64,000 nucleotides of DNA from Cristatella mucedo (taxonomy: Eukaryota; Bryozoa; Phylactolaemata; Cristatellidae), in the NCBI GenBank assembly GCA_009760855.2, contig WPIO01000007.1, forward strand, positions 5,530,001-5,594,000. Reading direction: 5' to 3'. The notes below the pieces were generated by a model, which was not told the DNA's origin, did not search any database, and saw only the letters and a program-made list of their open reading frames with translations. Numbering within the stretch: position 1 is the stretch's first letter; every line of letters starts with the position of its first letter. A program made the position numbers and the translations under genes. Of this stretch, positions 43,160 to 53,181 are shown one piece after another.

Positions 43160-43430
43160 TTAAGATTTACCCCTGCGACTAAGCAAGCCCGAATTTTGGC
43201 AATGTTTTGTAGGTGAAAATAGGCAGACTTGACTGTAGAGCAAATGTGTTTATCTAATAAAAGATCACTTTAGAAGAGGACACCTTGGTTTTTGAAGATG
43301 CAACAGGAGAGATATTGTTGGAGCCAAGTTTTAGTGATACATTTTCCCATTTCTCAATCACACCTTGTTTTCCCGTAACTACTAATTTGGTTGTATCGTC
43401 ATTTATTTTGGTCGAACCGACGATTTCTCG
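43160..43430 (-). mobile_element. LINE-A RT-distal fragment
   Basis: GCCCGAATTTTGGCAATGTT through CACACCTTGTTTTCCCGTAA parallels 34.44-34.63 kb of LINE-A (NIAKI...LTLKIGSAS...VMG region) with several frame breaks. Confidence 0.75.
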
Positions 43431-44504
43431 TTTAAATATTCTCGGAAATTTTTGCGTATTGTATCTTCTTCTGCATAGTTAAGAGCCGCCTCACTGGCCG
43501 TTATCTCGCAGGCCGTTACCTCGAAGGCCGCTGCAGGTGGCTACTCTGCCGTTACTGTCAGTAGCTGCCGCTCTGGCACCGTATTGACAGGCACTTGTGG
43601 CCCAGAAACATCAAATAACAAAACTTTCATCTCAAAATATCACTAAAGTTATTATCGGAACAAGTACAGATGCAGCCTGAACAGAAATCTCCGCCGAATA
43701 TGTATCAAACGTCAGGCACAGATGCAAAAGAAAGAGGAAGATTCTCCTAACAAGTACAGCAAGGCCGTGCAGCCGGAGGTCCGTCGGCTTTCGCTGAGCT
43801 ACCTCCGCCTTGAGCACTGAATACCCCTTACCCGGAAGGATGCTTTTTAGCATTGTCATTCGTCGGTACTTATCTGAAACATGTTTCTCCTGGCACATCC
43901 TCTCAGCGATGGTAACGTAGTCTGGTAGCGTCTGCTCCACGGAGGCTGGCTGAGCTCTCGTACACGACCTTTCTTATTCCTTGAAACGTAATGTTCTTTC
44001 CTTTCACTTAACGTTCTTTCACACTTTCCATTCTCCGAGCAATTTTCAAGTATTTATAATTGTATGCGCAGCCACACACCCGAAGATTGAATTGACAATA
44101 CTAAAGGCAGTGTATTAGCGATCCCAGGTTGCCACGCAAGAGGTCGTGACCGTCTTGACCGATTGTAGCTCTGGAGAATCTCAAAGTGGATTATTTGGCA
44201 GCTGTGCTCCTTCGTCAACTTTCGCCGACTTAGTACGCTGAAACGGTACAGCGGGTGCAAAAACTTCCTTCGCTACCTCGAAGAAACTTTCACCCTTGAG
44301 AGCATGCATCGACCCCGATAAACGGCAAATGTGTACTCTATTGAGAAAGAGCACCAGGAACACATCCGATTATCTACATCTCATTAAAAGTTTCCAACTT
44401 CTCAATCATTTAGAAAGTTTCTGCACTGCCGACTTACTTGGATTAAGTCAACGTAGTACGCAAACACACCGCTCTCATGCTTACGATGCCTCTAGGACAA
44501 GCTC
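43431..44504. other. Unrecognised region with minus-strand open frames
   Basis: Minus-strand frames at 43940-43632 (contains TLPDYVTIAERMCQEKHVSD) and 44363-44181 have charged, protein-like composition, unlike the surrounding repeats. I cannot name a family. They could be relic pieces of a retroelement or an unidentified exon. Confidence 0.3.
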
Positions 44505-44990
44505 GCGAAACGTGTTCTTACGCTGGTCCATAAGGCCTCCAATGGCTTGGTTCCTCCATGCCTACCTGAACTTCCTCACTAGTTTCAGCCTAGTTGCGCC
44601 CTTAAGTTCTCTACGGATAATAAGTAACTCTTATATTTTGTCTCTTAAAGAAATTTGGCGACAGAAGCGTTTGCTCTACAGGTCATAGGCTGCGGAACTC
44701 ACTTCCACGACTCTTATGCAGCGGCAACTACTCTCCTGCTGCGTAAAATTGTAAATGCTTCCCGACAGTCCTGAGCTTCTACTTGGACGCTACTCACTCT
44801 ATCAACTCCACCTTGACTCAGCTATCCTTCTCACTTTATCTCTGTTGCGTGAGGTAAAAGTCTTTTAGCTACCAAATGCATACCGAAAGCCGCTTACGCT
44901 TTGAGTGTGCTATTGAAATATCTCCTGAGTAACAGCCGCTCGGTATTTGTGAATTTGTGTAGCTTCAGACGGAGATGCATTGCATTAACT
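44505..44990 (+). mobile_element. LINE-B 3' fragment
   Basis: Parallel to the LINE-B C-terminal end at 32.29-32.75 kb (VLTLVHKASNGLVPPCL-type text; RSLRLWNSLPRLL-type block; 3' UTR ending CAGACGGAGATGCA). Frames are broken. Confidence 0.85.
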
Positions 44991-45990
44991 TACAGCACGC
45001 GCATTTAGTAAACATACACTTCAAGTTTAGGTCGAACAGCTGCCGGCAAGCTCGATGTTCTTTTTGTACATGCTGAAGGACGCGAAGAGAGCGGAATGCC
45101 ATACAAATAAACTAACAAGCACCAGCATGATGCATTCGGTAAATTCAATCAAAAGCCCAGTATAAACCCGACCAAAACATACGGCTAGTAGCTGCCCAGA
45201 CTTTTCTTATTTGTAGGGTCCGCCGGACTTACCGTTGCAAAAAAACAGCAAATCCACTTTTGTGCTCACGCAGAAGTTCCGAGAGCAGTGGATTCTCCGG
45301 CCCACTTCCTGCTGTTGGAAATAAATGATGTCTTTCCGAGTCGTCTTATGATATGCATGACTGTTCATATCAGCTTAAAATTATTCGATGAATCAGTGCC
45401 CATTTTTGAGCCGCTTACAGTTTTAGCACTCTGGGCGCATTAGCCTGTCAATTACAGTTCTGAGCTGTCTTCGGGCACTTCTTCTTCGATATGCAGGTTG
45501 CCTCCGATACTAGATACTATCACTGCACGACTCATACCTTCCGGAACTTTAGTTCGGCCTACCTTGGTAAGTAAATTATCAGAATTGGAAGCCAGGCGTT
45601 TTCCATGCACTGAATTGCACAGCGGCAATGTTGGGCCTGACATCGCGATCCGGTCAAGCGTACTCGTCAATTTTGAAGCTCTTCCATCTTTGAGAGCGAG
45701 CGGGGTTTTCTCCACTCATTAGGAAAAGCTTACCCTGGTTTTGTCTATCCGCGCTTTTGGCTCCACTTAGCAGTGTGAGCGGTGACGTCGCCGCAACGTT
45801 TTTCCGCCCCCAGCCGAACTCACACCACTGCACTCATTCAACGAGCTCGGTGCCCATCAGCTGACTAAGCACTCCACTCGTACCTTGTCGGCTGACCAAG
45901 CGAGATTTTATTGCAAAGTGCAAAGCGGATCATCTGACCCTGCCGGAGCTGCAGTAACCTAATTTCTGCTTGTGCGTCTGCCTTAGGCAC
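44991..45990. other. Unassigned sequence left of the Ty3/Gypsy element
   Basis: No element recognised. Open frames overlap on both strands at 45450-45720 (minus strand contains HGKRLASNSDNLLTKVGRTK). No family signature. Confidence 0.35.
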
Positions 45991-46128
45991 TGTAATGATA
46001 AGACGCAGCACAATGAACAGACCACGTTTATTGGCAAGCATCTTATGTCGACTCCAGGACCGCACCATGAGCCAGGCCTCTCCTGATTGGTCACGTTGTT
46101 GCGGTTCCGCCCGATAGTTCTGTTATCA
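45991..46128 (-). repeat. 3' LTR of the Ty3/Gypsy fossil
   Basis: 138 bp. It pairs with 50135-50267 in direct orientation and lies next to a polypurine tract on its inner side. Confidence 0.88.
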
Positions 46129-49100
46129 CACCTTCCCTCGAAATAGGAACTGTCTCATTTTCAAATATCTAGCCTTCGGACTGGCTTTACCAGCCTGCCA
46201 GACCTTGTTGTCGTTTGACCATGAGAGGTGTGCATCTCATCGGCAATACTTGGAGACTGATCTTGAACTGCAGGTGTAGGTTTCGGTAGATGTAGGCAAC
46301 TGCCAGGATATTCGCTGTTGGTGACCTGTGGATCGATGTCAATCGGTCGAAGATGCCTTCTGTTCCGCCGAAGAGTGCTGCCATTATCAGTCTGCACGAC
46401 AAAAGACCGAGGTGTACTTGCTTGAGCTGTCACCGTTGCATGTGTGCTCCAGCTGTTTTCACCATCAGTGCACACTAATACCGGTTGGCCGGGTTGAAGA
46501 GATGGAAGTGGGCGAGAAGAATGATGGCGATCATGGTAGTGCTGTTGAAGCTCTTTTGCACGGTCGTCGTTGAGTTGCACCTTTTCCTTTGCAGGCCATT
46601 GTGGTTCGACATGCCGAGGGAGCACTGGCAACGTCGTCCTAATCTGCCATCCCATGATCAGTTGTGCCGGGCTGAAGCCTGTAGAGGTGCATGGCGTCGA
46701 CCTCTGTATCATTAATGCGAGGCACGGATCAGGCTGCCTCATAATAGATTTGGCAGTTGGCACCGCTCTTTCCACTTCTCCGTTCGCTTGTGAAAAATGT
46801 GGGCTGGTCGTAACATGTTTTAACCCATATCGTCTCGCGAAATCGCCGAATTCGTGAGATGAAAATTGTGGACCATTGCCAGACTGCAAGGACTCTGGCG
46901 TGCCCCGGCGAGCTAATATGGTCTGCATTTTGGCCATAACTTCTTCGGTCGTCGATTTAGATAAAGGAGTGATTTCCAAATATCTGGAATAAAAGTCGAT
47001 CACAATCAGGTGCTGTCGTTCCTCGTGTTCGAAGAGATCAGCAGCGACTTGTGGCTAAGGAACACTGGGCAACGGTGTAGGGATGAGTGACTCGTGTATT
47101 CGTCTCCTCTGGTTCTTTTGACAGAAGCTGCACGAATCGAAAAATGTCTTAACGTCTTGGCTAATTCCTAGCCAGTATACACATGACCTTGCTCGGTCCC
47201 TACATTGGTCACCCCCTGGTGGCCGTCGTGGATCCGCTCCAACAGAAAAGCCTGAAGGCTTTGAGGGATATATATGCGATCGTCATACAGTAGTAATCCA
47301 TTTGACACAGAAAGATGGCTACTTATGGTGAAGTACTTCCGCAAGGTTTCCGGTAGGCCTTGGCTCGATGTAGGCCACCCTGACAGCTTATACTTAATGA
47401 CATCCTGTAGCTCACCGTCGTCAGCAGTAGCCTGCTTTACTTCGCTCAAGCGAGCTACTGAAAGCGATTTAGAAACAACAGTTTCTACGTAGAGTTGAAC
47501 GGCCTCGGTTTGGTCGTGTTCTTCACTCCCACGAAGTGGTGCTCTTGGCAACGTATCAGCTATTACTAGGGTCTTCCCAGGCACATACACGGCGTGACGG
47601 TTAAAACGCATCATTCGCATCAATAGGCGTTGGTATCTAACCGGAACCTGGTCACGGTCCTTAGTCATGAGCAATGGTATAAGTGGCTTATGGTCAGTAC
47701 GCTGCTCGAAAGAAGGCAGACCAATAAGGAACTGACTGAACTTCTCGCACGCCCACACCGCCGCAAGGCACTCTTTTTCGATATGAGCGTATCTCGTTTC
47801 GGCGCCTGACAACGTGCGGGATGCAAATGCGACAGGTCACACATCTTGCTCTCCCGATCCATGGCACTGCAGCAGAACGGCACCTAGACCATAGCTACTG
47901 GCATCGGCACTGACAATCACCGACTTTCTTGGGTCAAAATAAGCCAACACCGGTGCCTTTGTTAAAAGCAACTTTGCTTCCCGGAATGCTTTCTTCTGGC
48001 TATGCCCCAGTACCATACTGAGTCAGACGAGAGCAGGTCATTTAGTGGCTTTGAGACCGTGGCCAGATTCGGCACAAACCGGCCGAGGTAGTTCATCATA
48101 CCAAGGCATCTCTTTAGTTCGGGCTATGTTTGTTGGATCAGGGAGGTTGAGGATGGCTTCTATTTTGTCGTCTGATGGCCGGACACCGCTGGCATCAATA
48201 ACATGCCCTAAGAAATTCAAAGTTGGCTGGCGGAATATACATTTGTCTCTGTTCAACTTTAGGCCCGACTTTGAAATTTCGGAAATAACACGACGCAATC
48301 TATCGTCATGCTCAGCCGCCGTGGATCCATAAACCAAAATATCGTCCATATTAATGGCTGCACCTTCGATCTCACCCAAGAGGTCATGCATCAGTCGCTG
48401 AAAGATCTCTGTCGTGCTTGTTATGCCAAAGGGCAGCCGGCGAAAACAAAAACGTCCAAACGGTGTTATAAACGTCGTTAAGTGAGTGCTCTCGTGGGAC
48501 AACAGAATAGCCCAAAATCCGCTAGAGGCGTCCAACTTTGAGAACATTGTAGCACCAACAAGCTGAGGCAAAATCTCATCAAGCGTAGGTAGCACGTACC
48601 TTTCACGAACCACTGCTTGATTTAAGCGCTTCAAGTCGACACAAAGGTGCACTTTGCCGTTGGGCTTCAGGACCGGTGCGATTGGGAGCACCACTCGGTC
48701 GGCTCCGATACACGTTCCACGATGCAGTTCTTCTCCATTCGAAGAAGTTTGTCCTTTACCAAAGGAAACAGCGGTCTGGGTATGCGGCGGGCTGTATGTA
48801 CGCAGTGTGGTTTCACATCAGGTTTGAGACGACATTTCACCGGCTGGGATCGCATCAATCCGATCTCTCCAAATACCGGGTCTCAAAGAATAGTCTCCTC
48901 GAAGCTGAGTTTAATCAGTCCCATGCATAGAGAAGCTTGTTGGCTGAGGAGATTATTTCTTGCTCTAGCGACTACGTAGACTGGCAGAAGATAAATTGTT
49001 CCTTTTCGCTTTAACCTTGCTTTGAAGGTACCTTTACAAGCCAGGCGGTTGCCGACGCTGTGGAATTTTGCTACTGTAGGCTCGAGGCGAGGTGGTCGTA

Positions 49101-50134
49101 GCAATCGACCATACGTCTCTTCCGTAATGACGGTTACGTCAGCGCCACTATCTATTTTAAACGGAATGTTCATTCCATACCCTAACAAATCCACTTGCCA
49201 GGGTGGTGATGCCCTTGCCGAATGGCACTCCACCGCTACAGGCTTTGTAACGGCATCCACGGTGTAGTTCTCACCGTCGGATTCAGCCGCGATCTCTCTT
49301 ATTTTAGCATAGGGTTTTATGCGTGATTGGCACCGCACTGCATAGTGGCCCAACTTCCCACAGGTATTGCAGCGGCGGTCTCGCGCTGGGCAGTGTCCAG
49401 AAGTGTGAGCCGAGTTTCAATTCCGGGAGCTGTTAGCTTGTTTTACGTCAAAAAGCTTAACTCTGCTACGGTCTGTGCGGCTGCTAGCCTCTAAGACGCA
49501 GGGCTCAGAACAGTCACCGGACTGTGGTCGCCGATGAACCTCAGAGATATCTGAAACCGGTGCTGCAGACTCAGCTGTGATTTTACTGTCTCCGTCTGAC
49601 GCGCCTTTTGTACTGCCACAGTTAACGAAAGGTCGGGGATTAGTTGCAGGGCTTCTGAAAGTTTGAGGTCGGACAAGCCCACAAACAGGCGATCTCGGAC
49701 CAACTCATCTTTCATCACGCTGTATTCGCAGTGCGAAGCTAAATCAAGTAGTGCGAGTATGAATGCCTCGGTTAATTCACCCGGATTTTGACAGCGGCAG
49801 TTGAACAAAGCCCGATCGTGGATAATATTCCTATGCGGGATGAAAGAGTTATCAAACTTGCCCAAGATGAGATCCAACGTCTTCACTTGGTTGACCTCAT
49901 AGTTAAAGGTGTCAAAAATTGCTTCAGCTTGCGCCCCCATGGCGTACAAGAGTGTACTTACCTGTACGTCCTGTTCCTCCGTCGTCAACCTCGTTGCTGT
50001 CTAATAATGGCGAAAACGATTTCTCCAAGCTGTCCATAACGCCGGCTCATCAAATGTGAATTCCGCTGGAGGGTTACACTTGGCCATCTCTTTGATTTTC
50101 AGGGCGAAACTCTATAGCTTCACCGCTGCGACCA

Positions 50135-50267
50135 TGTAATGATAAGACCCAGCACAACGAACAGACCGCGTTTGTTGGCAACCATCTAATGTTGACTCCA
50201 GGACCGCACCGTGAGCCAGGCCTGATGGGTCACGTTGTGGCGGTTCCGCCCGATAGTTCTGTTATCG
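50135..50267 (-). repeat. 5' LTR of the Ty3/Gypsy fossil
   Basis: 133 bp. It pairs with the 3' LTR, and a CT microsatellite begins about 10 bp outside it. Confidence 0.88.
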
Positions 50268-50276
50268 GAACGATAT

Positions 50277-50297
50277 CCCTCTCTCTCTCTCTCTCTC

Positions 50298-50355
<58 letters not shown>

Positions 50356-50420
50356 TCTCTCTCTCCCTCTCTCACTCTCTTTCTCTGTCCCTCTGTCCCT
50401 CTGTCCCTCTCTTCCTCTTG
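50277..50420 (+). repeat. CT microsatellite
   Basis: (CT)n with CCCT interruptions, directly outside the 5' LTR. Confidence 0.97.
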
Positions 50421-50721
50421 TTGTTTGTTCGCACAGCAGAGAGCCAGTCGATGCCCAACACCGGCAATTTATTACAACGCACGGCCCGAAGAGCTCACGG
50501 CTCTCTTCGGCCCCTACTCTCACTCGACTCCCCTCCTCGACCCTGGCTGTCCCTTGGCCGACCCCGATGGTGAATCCACCATCTGCTCACCAGCTGGTAA
50601 TCGGCCTGTGTAGATGCCTCATTACAAGCTGACCACAGCTGTGCACAGGCCCCTTTCGGGGATGCTCTCACCAGCTGTTGAGGAAAGGAGCGGTACCAGC
50701 CCACATGCAATCGAACTACAC
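50421..50721. other. 300-bp segment between two polypyrimidine tracts
   Basis: Mixed sequence without a recognised element. It separates the 50.28-50.42 and 50.72-51.24 kb tracts. Confidence 0.5.
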
Positions 50722-51053
50722 CTCTCTCCCTCTCTCCCTCTCTCCCTCTCTCCCTCTCTCCCTCTCTCCCTCTCTCCCTCTCTCCCTCTCTCTCTCTCTC
50801 TCTCTCCCTCTCTCCCTCTCTCCCTCTCTCCCTCTCTCCCTCTCTCCCTCTCTCCCTCTCTCCCTCTCTCCCTCTCTCCCTCTCTCCCTCTCTCCCTCTC
50901 TCCTCTCTCTCTCCCTCTCTCTCCCTCTCTCCCTCTCTCCCTCTCTCCCTCTCTCCCTCTCTCTCCCTCTCCCTCCATCTCCCTCCCTCTCCCTCTCTCT
51001 CCTTTTCACTCCCTCTCTCTCCTTCTCTCTCCTTCTCTCTCCCTCTCTCCCCC

Positions 51054-51119
<66 letters not shown>

Positions 51120-51235
51120 CCTCTCTCTCCCTCTCTCTCCCTCTCTCTCCCTCTCTCTCCTTCTCTCTCCTTCTCTCTCCCTCTCTCTCCCTCTCTTTCT
51201 CCCTCTCTCTCCCCCTCTCTCTCTCTCCCTATCTC
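50722..51235 (+). repeat. Long CTCTCTCC polypyrimidine tract
   Basis: About 510 bp of almost pure pyrimidine on the plus strand, mostly 8-base CTCTCTCC units, with a pure (CT)n core at about 51067-51116. Long frames on both strands are repeat artefacts. Confidence 0.98.
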
Positions 51236-51319
51236 TGACTCATTCATTCACTCGCTTCTCTCTTCGTGCTCTAAGCCACTTAGGCGATGGCTGCTGCATT
51301 ATTACGTAAGCTCTCCAGC

Positions 51320-51600
51320 CGGGGTTGCCTGTGAACAACTCAGTGATCGCCCAGCCCACAGTGCCCTGAACTCACTTCCGACTTGCGTCATGATATTTCA
51401 TGACTTAAACACATTTAAAAAGAAACTAAACATGCATCTAATTATCACAGCATTTAGTGGATCCTTGTTATTCGACCTTTATGTGCATATGCATGCTGAC
51501 TAGGTGAATGCTGCCACTCACCATACTTGCATGCTGACCCGGGGCATGTCACCCCTAACCATGTCATTCTTGTTGTTCATTAAGCATGATACCACAAATT
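51320..51600 (+). mobile_element. LINE-A 3' portion, first part
   Basis: Starts in the C-terminal region (CCCTGAACTCACTTCCGACT, the NSLPT block), then 3' UTR (GAATGCTGCCACTCACCATA; CACCCCTAACCATGTC). It is interrupted by a minus-strand LINE-A tail. Confidence 0.8.
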
Positions 51601-51603
51601 ATT

Positions 51604-51683
51604 TGATAATAATAATAATAACACGTTTCATAAAGCGCCCTCGGAGAACTCAATCTCTTTCTAGGCGCTTTACATTCGCTACT
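51604..51683 (-). mobile_element. LINE-A 3' tail inserted in another LINE-A
   Basis: (ATA)n at 51606-51620, then the hairpin region on the minus strand, ending near ACATTCGCTACTGG. The host LINE-A resumes just after. Confidence 0.75.
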
Positions 51684-51689
51684 GGTGGT

Positions 51690-51765
51690 GCTTACTTTGA
51701 AGCAAATGTAAAGTGCGTAGAAAGAGATTGAGTTCCCTGAGACTGATATTACAAATATAGTAGCA
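51690..51765 (+). mobile_element. LINE-A 3' end, resumed
   Basis: GAAGCAAATGTAAAGTGCGT and AGAAAGAGATTGAGTTCCCT complete the 51.3-51.6 kb copy. Confidence 0.7.
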
Positions 51766-52009
51766 GTAGTATTTGTTGTAGTATAACTCTCTATGGCACG
51801 GCGTTCATCGCTCATCTATGTCGCGTCACCGGTGCCGTGCACGCGAGTCCCTACAGCAGTATGGAGCAGTTCCGAGACAGCAGACCTTTATGGGCTCACA
51901 AGGTTTTCACAAGTTTTTGCAAGTTCACATTATTTATTTCTTCTTTCTTCCCCGTCCGTCAGTTTCTATTGCTTTTCTATCCGTCTTTTTAATGTAATGC
52001 ATCTCGTTC

Positions 52010-52257
52010 TGTAACTCCAAAAAGTCATAAGGACTATGCTGGTGTTACGCAGGACAGTTTTGTATAGCCCACTCACAGCCTAAGCGACTTTCGGTACGCA
52101 CTCAGTAGCCAAATTAGTATGGAAGTAGCAGTTCAGGACCACCGAAAAAGATGAGACATAGTCGGCAGCAGGAGAGTAGTTGTCATTTCGTAAGAGTTTT
52201 GGAAGCCAGTTCCATAGTGTAGGACCTGCAGAGCTAACGCTTCTGTAGCCAACGGTC
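52010..52257 (-). mobile_element. LINE-B 3' fragment
   Basis: Reverse complement of the LINE-B end at 32.44-32.75 kb: the plus strand here reads CAGTTTTGTATAGCCCACTC and CCATAGTGTAGGACCTGCAG. The coding text on the minus strand is the AGPxLWNWLPK block. A CT-rich tract starts immediately at its 5' side. Confidence 0.8.
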
Positions 52258-52261
52258 TAGA

Positions 52262-52545
52262 TGTCTTTCTGCTCATCTCTGTCTGTCTCTTTCTGTTTCT
52301 CTGTTTCTCTGTCTCTCTGTCTCTACGTCTCTCCGTCTCCCCGTCTCCCCGTCTCCGTGTTTCTGTCTCTCTGCCTCTGTTTCTGCCTCTGCCTCTGTCT
52401 CTGTCTCCGTCTCCGTCTCCGTCTCTCTGTCTCTGTCTCCGTCTCCGTCTCCGTGTTTCTGTCTCTCTGTCTCCGTCTCCGTCTCCGCTTCCGCTTCCGC
52501 CTCCGCCTCCGTCTCCGTCTCCGTCTCCGTCTCTCTCTCGGCTTT
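52262..52545 (+). repeat. CTGTCT/CCGTCT microsatellite
   Basis: About 280 bp of GTCTCC, GTCTCT and CCGCTT hexamer variants. It generates artefactual frames on both strands. Confidence 0.97.
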
Positions 52546-52810
52546 CCCACCTGCCTTTTTCCGGCATACACCCACGAAGATGTATGCGTGCTATGTAAGA
52601 AGACAGAAGAATCCATCCATGAACTTTAATCTTCCCTAGAGCCCCTAATAATGCAGGGGGCATCGAACGATGGTTTCTGCATAATGGACAATAGCAGTTA
52701 CTTCAGGGTGTGAACTATTTCTAACGTTGTGATTTTATCAGCGTCGTTTTGGTAAGGCTTACAGCATGTTCACGGGATCCACCGTTGAGTTACACGGCTA
52801 CTAAGGCCAT
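52546..52810 (-). other. Possible 3' UTR / downstream flank of gene 2
   Basis: This stretch follows the terminal stop of gene 2 on the minus strand and ends at a CT-rich simple repeat. Apart from the AATAAA that overlaps the stop itself, I see no second clear polyadenylation signal and no recognisable coding sequence. Confidence 0.3.
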
Positions 52811-53181
52811 TTATTTACCTATTATACCTAGCGTGTGGTTACAGTTCACACCAGTTGCACACAAAGAAGGCCTAGATGTTTGGCCAACAGACTCAGCAGC
52901 GGTAGCCAACCAGGCTGTAAATGCCGGTGCCGTCCTAGAGCCTGTCGATTTAGTCGTTGTTTTCACTGCCGCTGTCGTGGAGCTGTAGTCAATAAAGCCG
53001 TTGTCTCTTATCAGCTGCTTAAGGTAGCCAACTGACATTTTCGGCGTGCGCTTTCTATCTGGGTCGGTGAAGTTTACGTAATGCAAGCCGAACCGCTCAG
53101 TGTAGCCTTCCGCCCACTCGAAATTGTCCATAAGCGAATATGCCGTATAGCCAATTACTCTGCAGTTGTCTTTGACGATCG
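52811..53181 (-). CDS. Gene 2 exon 8: C-terminal exon (GH1) with Thr/Ser-rich tail
   Basis: The acceptor TTTCAG opens [34 protein letters not shown] is the conserved sugar-binding block. FGLHYVNF and the KR-T-P-K end of the barrel follow, then LIRDNGF. After the domain come about 58 Thr/Ser/Ala-rich residues and a TAA at 52811-52813. That stop overlaps an AATAAA and lies just after an AG/GTAAAT that could be a splice donor (exon would end near 52818). The true C-terminus may therefore be encoded in one more exon at lower coordinates, and the Thr-rich stretch may be a linker. I see no clear membrane anchor in what is visible. Confidence 0.88.

Larger units (their letters stand above)
45991..50267 (-). 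mobile_element. Ty3/Gypsy LTR retrotransposon, degenerate fossil with both short LTRs
   Basis: About 4.3 kb, read from 50267 to 45991. Short LTRs lie at 50135-50267 (5') and 45991-46128 (3'), with TG...CA-type ends on the 3' one. Just inside the 5' LTR is a TGG-starting primer-binding-site candidate. Just before the 3' LTR is a purine-rich tract. Parts in order are gag (about 50.04-49.49 kb), a CCHC-knuckle remnant (about 49.35 kb), protease (about 49.25-49.1 kb, DSGAD), reverse transcriptase (about 48.7-48.04 kb), RNase H (about 47.95-47.5 kb) and integrase (about 47.15-46.16 kb). The PR-RT-RH-IN order is that of Ty3/Gypsy. No envelope gene is seen. It is broken, with roughly half a dozen breaks. 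LTR divergence of roughly 8-9% by eye indicates an insertion that is not recent. I see no convincing target-site duplication. Confidence 0.93.

Noticed and set aside
50189-51309. Open frames up to 250 codons on both strands (Ser/Leu/Pro-rich or Arg/Glu/Gly-rich)
   Set aside because: They arise from the CTCTCTCC tract; pure repeat composition.
52133-52663. 176-codon minus-strand frame and plus-strand counterpart
   Set aside because: Generated by the GTCTCC hexamer repeat plus the end of a LINE-B fragment.
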